A DNA stretch of 64,000 nucleotides from Apostichopus japonicus (GCF_037975245.1 NC_092574.1:21787713-21851712), one strand, 5' to 3'. Positions 49,201 to 62,099 are shown, numbered from the stretch's first letter. Translations and numbers: made by a program. The notes: generated by a model from the sequence alone, not told the origin.

Positions 49201-51771
49201 CAATTTTCTGCTTAAAGGAACATAGCAATCGACTGAGGCAATATCCTAAGCTGAACATACTTTCAAAGAGAATCTGGTTTGCATTGTTAACACTAAATGT
49301 CCATTGTCCTGGAGACACTGTGCACTCACCAAACCTATTACCAGTTAACGTCACCACAGAATGATACGGATAAATATGTTAGGAAAACTGGGACTTTTTC
49401 AAGTAAACTTAGGCCTTCAATGCTTTTGGTTTTAAGTTTATTGTCATGCATTTTGTCTTTGTAATTTACCATGGTAAATTAGATGTCTTCAATTGATAGG
49501 AGGATTGTTGTAACAGTGATTAAGGTGAAACTATGTAAATATTATACAAATGAATTTGACCTTCTGACCTATAAAATGTATAAGAGTTACATTTCTTTGT
49601 TTCAAAAGTGCATGTATACTTCTTTAAATTTGAAAGCATCCTAATTATGGCTCTTCATTAATTCCAATTTTCGGTCATCATGATTGCATCATTCCAGTGC
49701 AGGAAGGGATAATCAAAGGGTTTAAATCCGGCTCTCCAAAAAGTCTATTTGTCAAATACTTTGCACGAATGCAATCTCCACATATTTCTTTAAGCATTGA
49801 AATTGAAGTTAAGCCGTCAATGTTATTTAATATCCTGATCGGAGCCTTCACCAGTGATCATTAACAGAAGTTATGACTTTCTGTTATGCTGATTGACACA
49901 GGCTACAAAATGTTCAATTTATGAGTGAAATCTTGCAAATGCAAATTGCCAAAAAAAGCCTTTTTTTATAACTTTCTTCTTTTTTCCTATTTTACAGCTT
50001 TGGCACCCTGGGATAGGGAAGAAGAATCCAAAGTCTTAATTATCAATGAGGACCTGGCAACGTTTTGCTCAAGTGTGAGTACAGTACACCCATCATGCAG
50101 CGGCGGTTTACGGACCAATGCAACATCAATTTTGGTCAAACTTCAGAGCATCTCCAATTTGGGTTCATTTAAACAGATATTTAGTAAACAAAAATGGGAT
50201 TCAGTCTGGAAGAACCAAGTTCGTGGCATACGGAATTAGACAGTGTGCCACCTTGCCTAAGAATTGTGATATTTCAACACTAACTGCGCACCAAGTTACA
50301 AATTTAGAGTTTTCCACCTGAACTATTCGCCGGCCCTGGATCAAACCCACGATCTCCCAGATTCTGTGTCATTGCTTCTAATGCCATCACTTTCATCTGG
50401 CACACATAGGTATACATCTTGTAATATTAGCCCTGTTAAAAAGTTGTATTTATCATCATTTTTTTCTCCTTTTTGTTGCAGTCTGTTCTGTGGTGGTTTT
50501 GCTCAGCATTTGCTCTTAATTTGCTTGTCATTATATCACTGGTAGGTCTTCTTTTCTTTCAATTATATTTACTAGGAAAAGCAACATACGTTGTTGATAG
50601 ATTTGCACCTTATCCATGGCCTTATACAAAATGTGTTAAATGTCTTCTTAAAAGTGGCAGCCTCTTTTAGTTTTAAATTGTGGTAATTTCAAGACGAATC
50701 GAACGACAGTGATTGTTCATTGTGCAAGAAGCTATTGAATATCAACTACCATGATGACCTCATAAATCACCCATTGTGATCCATTTCCAGGAGCAATAAA
50801 GGACAATTGAGCTAAAATATGGTATGCTCAGGTCAAACTTATCTCACTTCTGCGACAAGATTGTTACATTTAGTTGTTAACTATTTTGTCCACCATTTGT
50901 TTTCACACTTTTAGACCAGGAAAATCCCATATAAGAAATTTAAAGATTTGTAATGATTTCTTCAACTATTTGAGTATTCTCAGTTTTAACTGCTTCAGTT
51001 GTCATAATGTTTTCCAAGTCATCTGTCTGTAGATGTTGACAACTTGTTTTCCTTCAAATTCTCTCGAAGGTCCACTACCTGATAAACTTCTCTGCCAATT
51101 TCGCCAAACTTCGAGACCGATTCAAGGCGGGCTACATCGACAGAAGAACGGGGACTTACCTGACACGCTCGGACAATCTCCGTGGCAGCAGGGCGTCAAT
51201 CAACAGCCGGGCGTCAATGAGAAGCAGACAGGCTCGCAGTAAACGTAACGGAGCCACCGCTAGAAACGTAAACGGGACGTCCACCATCTCGACCATTCAG
51301 ACGGCAGAGTCGTACAAGAACGATGGTCTGCACGAGAGCCCCGACGAAATATCGCTCCACGACGTGAATACGTACAACAGAACGAGACACCCCGAGGACG
51401 AGCCGCCCAGTTACTCGGCTCAACCCAACTACGACTACCAAGACGAGTATTTCAAGGACAACCAGGACGAGTACGACTACGGCAGAGGCAGAAACTATCG
51501 CCGCGGCGACGAACCGGCAGACGAATACTACGGTGACGACAGAATGTGGGGCGGAAGCAAGCCGGAGGAGAATTACAAATTACAGCTGGGCGGATTCGAT
51601 GACGAACGGGAAGATGAGGGTAGGTACCAGAACCAGGATAGGATGAGTACCTTTGGAGGAGCGACATACCATCAAGGCGATCGACAGGAGCCAGATAACT
51701 ACAATAGTGACCCTTCCTCTTTACAATCTCAAGTATCGCAATTCAGGGCAAGGCAGGAATATTTTATCTGA
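40213..51771 (+). CDS. M6: PLP/DM20/M6-family tetra-membrane proteolipid with long C-terminal tail, 465 aa
   Basis: Exons: 40213-40267 (ATG in a GCCACCATGT context), 44897-45068, 47409-47568, 48339-48510, 49998-50074, 50482-50541, 51070-51771 (TGA). All borders are GT-AG and phases agree. Residues 23-30 (CKTCCLRC) match the palmitoylated Cys cluster that precedes TM1 in PLP/M6 proteins. TM1 is about 34-57, TM2 about 78-101, TM3 about 130-152, TM4 about 213-232. The second extracellular loop has four Cys (163, 166, 177, 210) and a DLRQW block like DLRQF in vertebrate M6. TM4 is followed by VHYLINFSANF, close to the vertebrate VHYLM..SANW block. Family members act in neural and other plasma membranes in process outgrowth and adhesion. 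Unusual here is a polar tail of about 215 residues: Arg/Ser-rich first, then a PPSY motif (344-347) and an acidic Tyr/Asp/Glu-rich stretch. Family proteins are normally about 240-300 aa. Confidence 0.9.
40268..44896 (+). other. First coding intron of the M6 gene (4.6 kb)
   Basis: AT-rich with no recognisable exon. It holds a possible LINE tail near 44.4 kb and a C14 run at 44718-44731. Alternative M6 first exons could lie here but none is evident. Confidence 0.5.
44375..44475 (-). mobile_element. Possible LINE 3' tail
   Basis: On the minus strand the sequence ends GAAATAAAGTTGAATTGAAC with further TTGAA repeats, a common 3' tail of non-LTR retroelements. It lies in the first coding intron of the M6 gene. 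Only the tail is recognisable. Confidence 0.3.
50330..50402 (-). mobile_element. tRNA-derived SINE head, family 2, copy 2 (degenerate)
   Basis: The minus strand carries GATGGCATTAGAAGCAATGA and the B-box-like GGGTTTGATCC (plus 50339-50349) ahead of AGGGCCGGCG. Both blocks align with the SINE at 17060-17130. It lies in an intron of the M6 gene and is too decayed for an A box to be sure. Confidence 0.45.
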
Positions 51772-52263
51772 GCAACAGTTTACAGACATTCCACAAAAGC
51801 CTTGTAAGCATAAAAAATTTGCAATCGCGATGGTCTCAGTGCAAAGAAAGAAAGTATGTTTTCTTGTCTGGTCTAGCCAGTTTTCTTATTCCTTTTTTTT
51901 ATTGGGGGGGGGGAAGAGGAATGGGGAGGGGGATTGCAAATGAAGTCTGAAGATTGGAAATGACCCGAAATTTGAGTAGTTTGTTATGTTACATTCAAAA
52001 TGCAAGAATACATCAGAGACAGCCTTAGTTTGTTGTTTCTGATATCAGAAATGTTGCATTTGTTTTCAAAGAGCTAAAGGATGACCCTGAAGGTAGTGTC
52101 AAGGGGTGACTATCCCTCCCCTCTCTCCCCCCACCCTGTTATTCTGTATTCAAAAGACCTAGACAGTTAGCATGGTATTCTTTAGACGAAATGATACCAT
52201 TGAGCGAGAAATTATGCAATAGCGCCATGTAATATACTTTTTAATCTTCTAATGCTGCACTAT

Positions 52264-52269
52264 TAATAA
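52264..52269 (+). terminator. Candidate poly(A) signal for the M6-family gene
   Basis: This AATAAA lies about 490 bases after the M6 stop codon. No strong GT-rich element was seen close by, so a more distal site is possible. Confidence 0.3.
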
Positions 52270-55200
52270 ACAGAATGGAAAAATGAGAGTGACCAGAGTG
52301 TGGGTCAAATAGGACGGCAGTGGTTGAGTTATCGTTGTCGTTGAGGTGCGTAGAGAGCGAGATGTAGAGGCAGGGCACTGGAGAAGCTCACCATGTTGAT
52401 GCTGTATTTCTATGTCATCTCATAGCAACGAAAAGAGTTTTAGTTTAAATTAAGGTGTTCTGAGGATTCAGTATAGTGTTTGATTAAAGAGAAGGGTTTG
52501 TTTGTTTGGAATGGAAGTTAGGGCAACTCCTAACTATGCACATGCCTGCATTAAGTTGTACAGCTTTCACGACCACCGTGCGATCTATCATCGCGGATAT
52601 CAGTGATCTAACATTTAACAACGATTGGATGGCTGGGGATCAGTAATTCTGCAAAGTGCTGCAAGAATCGTGCAATGTACAATCCCCAAAATTTCCAATG
52701 CAGTTCATTGCTTATTTCTGATCATGCACATTTTATTGTAATTGTCACCCTAAAGGTTATTAATCTAGGTAAGCATCATGCACTACTTCAGAGCTTCAGA
52801 CCCATCTCATTGATGTCTGTTACCATGGTTATCATGTCACACATGATTTAGGATCCTGTGAATATAGTATATCCAGAGCTGAGTTTTTTTGGTGAAAATT
52901 GCTTTAGACAAGTAAAACATGCTTCTATGGTTGTTTGAAAACCAAAGTATGTTGCCTAAAAGATGATTTCTATATGATGGAAGTTATGAGCGACTGCATT
53001 TCATGTAAATATTCTGGTTATCCCACAGAACAACCACAGAACAATAGTCCTGGTCACCTGGTTACAAGACATATAAGTTGTCTCTCTGATTTCAGTGAAA
53101 ATCCTGAAAGCCCAGCTATAACATAGATCTGTAAAAAGGGTTGGTGATGGGTCCATTGCAGTGTAATATAAGTAACAGGTTAAGATGACAGGAAGATATT
53201 GCTACCTTTCTCCTGAAAAGTCCATACTATTGAGTGTATTCCGGGAAATAATGCATCATGCACATTTTGGTAGCAGTATTGGAGAACTTACAAATTTAGG
53301 TTCTCATAAAAGCTATGGTTCAGTGAGCATAAACCCTGCCATACATAAATTCTTCAATTCCTAGGAAAGGAACTGTATAGTTTTGTTATATGATAGATTG
53401 CACACATCCACAGTTTGGACGTCGACCATCGGAAGATTTTTCAAACGGACCGAATGTCTTCCATGAAAAGAAAAACAAAAGAAAATCCACAAGAAAAGCA
53501 AAAAAATACAAAAACACTATCGTTGACTATTCGTTGTCAACGTCTGTACAAATATTTGACTGTTTTTATACTCGATCCTACCTTGCCCGAGCTTTTATAT
53601 TTAACGACAACGTGGAACCAAATCTAAAATACTGCCAATCATTTTCTTGACAGAAATATCAGAAACCAGTGCCTTGCAAAGCAGAGTCTATGTAATGGAT
53701 GAAGACTCAGTGGAGGAGTGGTGAGATAATCACCCATCACAGTCACATGGTCAAAATTAAAAACAAAATAAAGGGGGTGGATATCTCCCCCCTTTAATTG
53801 TGCTAGAAAAAAAATCACTGCTTGGGTGTCAAAGCACTCTTTGGGGGTTACCAACTGCTAGTAGGATAGAAACTGACGTCAAATCCACACTCGGTGCTTT
53901 TTATGTTTTTATATGCGAATTTCACAGATGAGATTAACTTGTGCCAGTTAAAATATATGATTGGGGTTTACCATAAATAGGTAGGGATTATTACACCCAA
54001 GTAGAATCTCAAAGCTAAGTGGAGAGAAGATCTGTCCATCCTACTCTTTCTGTATAGTTATCATCATTATTATGATGTTTTTTGATGTATACGAGCTGTT
54101 AAAAAGCTATACAAACGAAAACTTCAGCTTACATTGAATTTTGTGGTGAATTTTTTTTGCACAAGGTTACGGTGAAAGAAACTTAAGAGTACTGCCAGAT
54201 GGATTTATAAAACCATCCTGAGCATTTTTAACTCGGTACCAGGTGTGGGTTTGACGTTGTCATTTTAAGTATTACTTTCACATATCATTCCTTGGGTTCC
54301 TGCAAGGTAAATGTTTGTTTGGTCCCTGTCCCACTGTCAGTCATGCTTATCATTTAATGTGCTCGCTGTTAATCACCAACACCTTAAAGACTTTCATTTT
54401 TTTATTTTTTTTTTATTTCAATATTGAGTCAAGGGAGACAGTGTTTAGTTTTATTTCCTATACTCCTTCGTCACCATGCTGCGACTCTCTCATTCAAAAA
54501 AGTGTTGTAAAATTACGACCCATCATGATGGAGTGGTGTTTGGTCGTAAATGATCTCTGTTTAGTTTTGTAAATTTTTCAGAGTAGCACCAGAATGGGTC
54601 AGAAATGTGTTGCTATGACAAACTGTCAAACACCAAACATATTTACTGTAAGAGTATGGACTTTATTTGCAAGTTTCTGATTGGTTGGCCCTTTTTATTT
54701 GAGGTTTTTATTTGCTTGTTCAGTAGGAGGATTCTGCCAAATGTGCAGAAAGAAGGGATTTAAAAAGAAAAACAAGGGAAGAGTGTGCTATTCATGATTT
54801 AAAGTTGAATAATACTTGATATAAGAGACAACAGTTTTGAAAAGAAAACAAATTCTCACAATATGTATTCAAGGGGATGCTCCATACTTCATTGTTTACC
54901 TTATTCTGTTCTACAGATCCTTTCGATTCTTGTTTATTAATTTTGCAGTCAAACCAAAAGTTGTGAAGTAGCTCCATCAAAGTTTCACCTGTTAGTTTAA
55001 CTAAAGAAGACCATTAAATATTAATCCAAAAAGCATGTTACATTTGAAATGGTTCCTTGTTTTCATGAATAGCAATGTTACATACTTCCAGCTTATAGAA
55101 ATTGTCCATTAAATGTGTTTTCTTTTGTTTGCTTTAGAATTGTTCCTTTTATATACTATTCTTCCTTTTTCTTTTGTTTTAACTTCTCAGTCAGTCAGTC

Positions 55201-55386
55201 TGTACTTTTGTTTGTTTCTTTTTAAATTGTATATTTTCTTTTTAAAAATGCCTCATGAACTTTTCAACTTGTCATAATTCTTTTCTTACTTTTCTCTCTA
55301 TATTTTCAACTCTTTAAACTTCAAGCTTAAGAAAGTAGTCATTCATGTCTTGAGATCAACCTACAGGTATTAATCGATTGATTATT

Positions 55387-55404
55387 CAATCGATCGATCG
55401 ATTG
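55387..55404. repeat. 18-bp perfect palindrome of GATC units
   Basis: CAATCGATCGATCGATTG equals its own reverse complement. It comes from a short ATCG run and is embedded in further ATTGATTA words. Confidence 0.8.
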
Positions 55405-56387
55405 ATTAATGGAATGATTAATTGTATTCTATTCCAATTCTGTCCAAATTTATGGGTATCATTCTCCACAGCTGTATTCATGCAAAAGACTGTCATTGAT
55501 TCCGAAACATTAATTCATATAAACTGCCATTACTTCCATCACTGCAAATTTGCTCACATGTGGAAATTTAAGTGCCTAACATATTTACTCATTTTATTCA
55601 TACCGTCTGCCCAGCCATGGGTTTTGAGCCTAATGTTAAAGTATTCATCCAATTACCTTGGTTTGTATTCACTCCCCCCTCCCCTTCCTCTCCACCCTCC
55701 CAACCCTTCCATCCCACCCACAACCCATTCCCCTTACATGGATCTGATGTTTTGTTAAAGCTTTAACATAAAATGGTAGCAATCTAGTAATCGAATATAA
55801 AGTTCTGTGTAGCAAAGAACGTTTGATAAACTATAGTTACATTGCACATAATATACTATACTATGATAATAATCATTCTACCCTATTTTGTGCCAGCTCC
55901 ATTGTCTTCATGTGATCTTATTCAGGATTCATTTATTTTCTCTGACTTTTCATCATCCTTAAACAGCAATTCATACTTACTCATCCACATCTTAATTCTA
56001 CTCCTTGGTTTCACACTATTGGTTTTGTGAAAACAATTTATGCGAACCCTGATGAATGTAGGCTTAAGTTGCAATGTATTCATATCCATGCTAGATTTTG
56101 TAAAATAACTTTCTCATCATTAGTATACTCATACATACCGTGTTTCTGTATGACCCCAAATGAACTTTCTTAGTAGAATGAAATTGACCAAGAATTCATG
56201 TCACTGCCATGTTATTAGTTCTATACTTGTAGTCTAGGTAGCATTATCGTTCAATGAACCTCGACTTACACAAGGTACATAGTTAAAAACTATAACATGT
56301 ATTCTGCGAAGGTCTACGAGCAATGATAATTTACATTCCTATATGTCTGATCTGAGGTAAATAGCATACATAGAATTGACTTGATGC

Positions 56388-56426
<39 letters not shown>

Positions 56427-58685
56427 TTAATGTAACACTTTGTATTCTACCCTCTAAATTTCATATATTTCGTATTCTATTAGTTCTATTCTCTCTGAAA
56501 AGTTATAGATGAGAATGAAGTAACTCATACTTTTCATTCTGCTGATGCAGACTACATTTATCTCCAGTTTATTCTTATGACAGACTAACGTGGTGGTATT
56601 CGTGGAATTAATGAAGTACAGTATGCACTCATTGGTCTTTAATACTACTTTGTATTGTGTTTGCAGTCTCAATTTTCTATCATTCTCATAAAATATCAAA
56701 GACTTAAGTCCAGTGACTTTTGAGTTATTTGTATATAAGTGCAAAGAACATGATGAACCTCTTTTGTCTTCATGTGTTCATTAGCTGAGCTCAGTGATAT
56801 GTCTAATTTCCTTTTCGATCTTGTATATTTTATGAATGTTAAGGAGAAACGTCTGTATCCATGATAATATTGAGTATTTCATATTGGTCATGGTATCCAC
56901 AAATGAAAATATAAGAACATATTCTCACATTTCATCTGAAAGTTGCTTAAAGGGGCATCATTTTCGTCTTTGAACCAAAGCAAACATCTTTACCTTGAAA
57001 ATAGTGTTCAGTGAATGGTGTAACATAAATTATGGTCAAACTAAATTATTTATATTCAAAATAAATATCAGGCTCATCAGTTCATTTAGCAATTTTTGTT
57101 CTTGAAAGAACCATCACTGCAAACCCTGTTAGGCAGATTTGTAAATTTTCTGATAATTCAAGTTTTTAACCAATCACATTTGTTTATACTTTCTGCACCA
57201 CACGTAATCGGGTTTCTTAAGAAAAGAGTTGTTACATTAGGTCTGTTATACACTCTAATAATAGATCAACACAAGTTAGTCTAATCATGAATCTTTTCCA
57301 TTCATGGCCTAATTAATATGCACGATCATTTTCCATAAAAGAATGAAACAACAGAAAGGATGTTATCTTAATGTCGGACTGCTCCGCTTTAACGACAAAT
57401 AATCAGCAGTGAAAATTCGGAGGGCGATCGGGTGAATGTACCCTTTGATGTGCTGAATATCACATTCAAATTTGGTGCTACAAACATTATTTGTAACCAG
57501 TAAATTTGTCAAACCTGGCGAAATTTGACAGTAGCCATTCTTGGAACATTTTTAAAAAGTTTTATGCCAATGCCATCTTGATTATAGGTGAGCGAGGGAC
57601 AACATTGTAAGTAGTTAAAACAACATCTGCAATTGACAAGGGTTAGACATGGTTTCTGTTGTAGGGAAGGGGGGGGTGACTGGGTGAAGCTACGAGGACT
57701 TCTAGTTCTGGGCGTCACCGTCAGTGGTACAATAGCTGGTACTTACGTACCATAACATGTTAATACGTCAGTCTTCCAACTAATGCATATACGTGTTTTC
57801 TACACATTGCATAAGCCTAATGCATCATTAAAATAATATTTTAATGACATTGTGTTTATGTACTTTACTTTAAAGGTATAAAAATGCTTGCCAATTTGCT
57901 GTGAAATTTGATCCCTCAGAAACAATTGCTGATGACGAAACAAAAAATCATGTATAAAGTGTTTGATAATTAGTTAACGTATATTAATAACTGTATATAA
58001 ACTTTGAAATATTGTAACGTTCATTTGTAACCATTTTGCACCACACAGGAACAGTTTTTGAAGATCACAAAATAACTTTCTTTGTAAATTATTTACGCTT
58101 AACATCGCTTCGTTTTAATGCGAAAAAGAAGAAGGCAGGAAAAAGAAGAAAAGTCACCATTGTGATGCTGTTCACAAAAATTCTTTTTTATGATTGTCAT
58201 TTTTAGCAACATAAGTTTTATGTATATTTGGAAGAGAACAGAACTACTTTGTAGGATCCATTTGTGTATACCAACAGTTGATTTTTTATTTTAAGATAAA
58301 ATCATAGAATTTGTCCATATATAGAAATACTGTTGGATAGCAGTGAAAGTTCAACTGGCTTTGAGAGCAATCACATGGTACTTTTAATAGAAGTATACAT
58401 TGCATTATGAACCAAAATAAGAGAATGTAAGATGGAATAATAATAAAAAAAGAAAAAGAAAGATACATGTTTGTAGTGTCATATTTTTTAAGTTATTGAA
58501 CTAGGTATGTACTATATATAGCACTGTGTGTATCCAAATTTGAGCAAGCTAAAACAATGTCAACAAAAAAAACCTTGCTCAGAGTGATTTCCTGTTGTTT
58601 TTTTTTTCAAATTATTTGCAAATATGGAAAAGCACTTATGAGAGATTGTTAAAAGCCCTATAGTAAAGTGAAATGGTTTGCGGTT

Positions 58686-59665
58686 ACATACATACATACT
58701 TTTATAAAGTGCAAACTCCATATGATCAATGCGCTAAAATTTACCAGAAAAATAATACCAACAAAAATGTACAATTAATTAAACAGGTAAGTCTTAAGTT
58801 GTTTTTTGAACAGTGCAACAGATTTAGAATTACGTATATGAGAGGGAAGAGAGTTCCACAACACAGGACCTGCACTGGAAAAGGCGCCCTCACCCACCCG
58901 TTTCTTAGAAGATGACGTAAGAAGCAGGGTCCCATCCATTGCAGACCTGGTAACAGGACCAGATAATGGTGCGGTTTTCCGCTGAAGCATGTTAGAGAGA
59001 TAGACCGGGGCTGCATTATTATTTATTCATACATTTATACACATAAAGACATAATTTAAAATGGATTCTTTCACGGATAGGTAACCAATGCAGGGCACGT
59101 AGAAGAGGTTTTGGGCTATCTAACCTATAGCTGCCGAGAAAATAAATTTAGCACAACGATTTTTAAGGCATTGAAGGCGATTCAGGTCTTTTGATGTAGC
59201 AACATAGAAAGGGCATTGCCATAGTCAAAACGTGAGAGGAGAACTGCGCGGACAACAGAATGACGAGTTTCTTTATCAAGATAACGGCCAATACGAAATA
59301 AATTCATGAGATGATAATTACATGATGAAACTAAGCTGTTAATCTTTTTTGTCATTTTAAAATCTGAATCAAAAATGATCCCGAGATTACGAACTTCACT
59401 GGAGGGGTTTATATATGGCAGTTTCCAACTTCCAACTGAAGTGGAGGTAGTTTTTGGAAACTTTGTTTTGTACCAGCTATGGAAAACTCAGTTTTATCAT
59501 TGTTTAATTTAAGCTTATTCAAATTCATCCAAATCATAATGTCAGAGATACAGTCTTGTAATTTCTTTAATGCCAGTTCTGCTTCACCAGGTATGTTAGG
59601 GTTGAGTGATACATAAAGCTGAGTGCCATCAGCATAAGAGGAAAAATTAACTTTATGGTTACACA
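58686..59665 (-). mobile_element. 5'-truncated CR1/L2-like LINE, 3' part of the reverse transcriptase ORF
   Basis: Read on the minus strand, the fragment begins at the RT catalytic block as SSYADGTQLY; the second catalytic Asp of YADD is Gly. It continues through NLGIIFDSDF and SRFDYGNA and ends with AGPVLWNSLPSHIRNSKSV and FKKQLKTYLF, all typical of CR1/L2-clade ORF2 ends. Frame breaks occur between these blocks. The 3' end reads into GTATGTATGTATGT repeats. The 5' truncation in the RT domain, mutated catalytic site and frame breaks show it is dead. Confidence 0.85.
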
Positions 59666-62099
59666 CGGTTGACTAAATACTTGTAAAAGTTCGAACCTTT
59701 GGCGAACTTTAGGGTGATTTTCTCACGTATCGGGGTCAACCTTGATTAGTCCTCAAGTTATTTGTAAGAGAGCGTAATGTCCACAGTTCTTTCTTTCTTT
59801 CTGTGGAGCGTATCTAGACAGACGAGGTCTGTGAGACATTAAAAATGTATCGGAACCCAGAGTTTGTGATAGCTGTGGGGATTTATCATGACATCCTTGC
59901 CACGTAACCCCTCCCCTCCCCCTCCCACCTATTACTTTGAACATATATTCGCATAAAGTCACGAATTTGACAATTGTAAAGCCTAATCCTCACATGTGAA
60001 GCACCTTTAACATTTGATTGCATACTCTAACAATGGAAAAAAACGAAAATAACAATACTAAATGTTTCTAGACATATGGAAACTAACAAGAATATCTTAC
60101 TTATGTAACACAACACTGTTACGTAAAACGGATATCTGGTGTACAAAGATCCACGTTTCTAGCTGGTTGCTGCAGAGCCTCTTGAAATTAATTCAGATAG
60201 TAATTGATACAAGATCTTCATATCTGAGCATATAGCTTTTTTTTCTTCTTGTCTTGCACTTCTTGACCCCATTTGTCATACCGCGTGTCATCAGCGATAT
60301 ATTTGGCGAGCAAAACTCGAAATGTGTCCCATGGGCCAAGAAACGTTACCGCATTTAGTCATTTAGATTAATGATGTGATCAATCACGTCAAAATCTGGC
60401 AGGTTTCAAAAGAAACGCTCTCAGTTTATAAGACAGAAAACTCTAAACATCTAACAATCTCGGTAACTAAACCTTATAAAATTAATTATAAACATATATA
60501 TTTTCGTCAGTTCTTTCCCGCTTCGTATTCATCATAATTTTAATTTTCCCTTTTTTTCTTGTTTTACAATATATTAAAATTTCACTTCAGTTCAATTTTT
60601 AAACAAAATTCCATAAGGTATTTAACGAAGAATTAAGTTCTATCCAAATCGTATATTACTTTAAGCAAGTACTTTCTTTCTTTCTTTCATTGTCTTAGTA
60701 ACTTCTCACTTCCTGTTCCCGAGTTTATTCACCCCTCACCCAAATCTTAGCTGGACTTGCCCCTTGTCTTAATTCCATGAAATCCGAGTCATACTTCACC
60801 ACATATGACAACATGTTGCATCTCATGTCTATACGAATGTTGTAATAGCCATCCTCTAGTGCCTAAGTAATTCTAAGTGATTCCAAGTACAAGATCCTCC
60901 AAGAACCTTCTAAGAGACAAGGAGTCTATGTCAATAAAGGTTATTTCTTTAACTAAATATAATTAAGTATAAACATTTCGTTAGTGACTGAGTTGAAACG
61001 GCAGTTTGTAGGCCTACACGCTGCAATGTGACTTAACGCAATCATAAATATAATTAATTTTTCCATCGAACTTTTGGCGAATATAGAAGTATGTCACCGA
61101 TAATAAACATTAAGAGTGATAGAGGACAAATTTCTCTATTCTGTGATGTGTGTCGCACTACCTAACTATTTCTTTAACTAAAGATAATTAATTTTAAACA
61201 TTTCACCAGTAAATGAGTTGAAACAGAAGTTTTTACACGATGCTGTAGAATTTAACGCAATCATAAATTATATTAATTTTTCAATCGAAATTTTGGCGAA
61301 GATAGAAGTTATGTCACCGATAACAAACATGAATAGGGTAATAGAAGAGACATTGCTCTATTTCGTGATGTGTGTTGCACTACCTAAATATTTCTATAAC
61401 TAAAGATAATTAATTTTAACAATTTCGTTACGGACTGAGTTGAAACGGCAGTTTGTACACGCTGTAATATAATTCAATGCAATCATAAATAATCTTATTT
61501 TTTTAATCGAAACTTTGGCGAAGATATAAGTGGTGTCACCGATAACGAACATGAACAAAGTGATAGAGGACACATTACTCTATTCTGTGATGTTCAAGTG
61601 TCGCACTACCTGACTATCTCTATATCTAGGCCTAACGATAATTAATTTTAAACATTTCGTTAGTACGTAACGGCAGTCGTAGTTCATACACGCTGTAATG
61701 GAATTGATAGCAATCACAAAAAAGAAGTAAAGTCACATATATCAAACATTACTAGAGTGATATAAGGGACTTTTCTCTGTCTCGGGATGTGTATCGCACT
61801 TCTTAGCTACTCTCTCGAGTGATTATTAATTAAAAACATTTCTTTATTGTGATGAATTGTCTTTAATTTTATGTAGAGACAATTAATGAGTACCTCTGCA
61901 CCTTCATCATTGCTTATTATCCGCTACTAATGCCTTTCACCGACGATCCGTAATGCGCACTGATTCTACTATTTACGGATTTTCTGAACAACATTTGATG
62001 TTTCAAGGCTCCATTTACACAATATTTTGCCCTTTGTTAATGCCGCCTTTATCATAGAAGAGTTCAGATTCCGTTGTGTTCATCATTCATCGTACTTTG
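59666..62099. other. Intergenic DNA between the LINE and the right-edge gene
   Basis: Apart from the tandem repeat of about 220 bp (60.94-61.86 kb), I see no coding or RNA feature in this stretch. Confidence 0.5.
60940..61860. repeat. Tandem repeat with a unit of about 220 bp, about four copies
   Basis: Each unit has TTTTGGCGAA, AGTGATAGAGGAC, CTCTATTCTGTGATGTGT, the CGCACTACCT word (61154, 61376 as TGCAC, 61602, 61795) and AATTAATTTTAAACATTTC. Unit lengths are 222, 226 and about 193 bp. The last copy is the most diverged. Confidence 0.85.

Larger units (their letters stand above)
51772..58685. other. 3' flank of the M6 gene and intergenic DNA
   Basis: Nothing convincing is coded here. It holds simple (TA)n repeats at about 56390-56427 and an 18-bp perfect palindrome at 55387-55404. 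Short open frames lack splice sites, family motifs and codon character. Confidence 0.5.

Noticed and set aside
51214-51667. Minus-strand open frames opposite the last M6 exon
   Set aside because: Shadow frames caused by the GC-rich coding exon on the plus strand, which joins in phase with the other M6 exons.
53390-53650. 86-codon plus-strand frame rich in Lys/Arg
   Set aside because: No splice context, no known motif, and a parallel frame of similar length overlaps it; it looks like chance in A-rich DNA.
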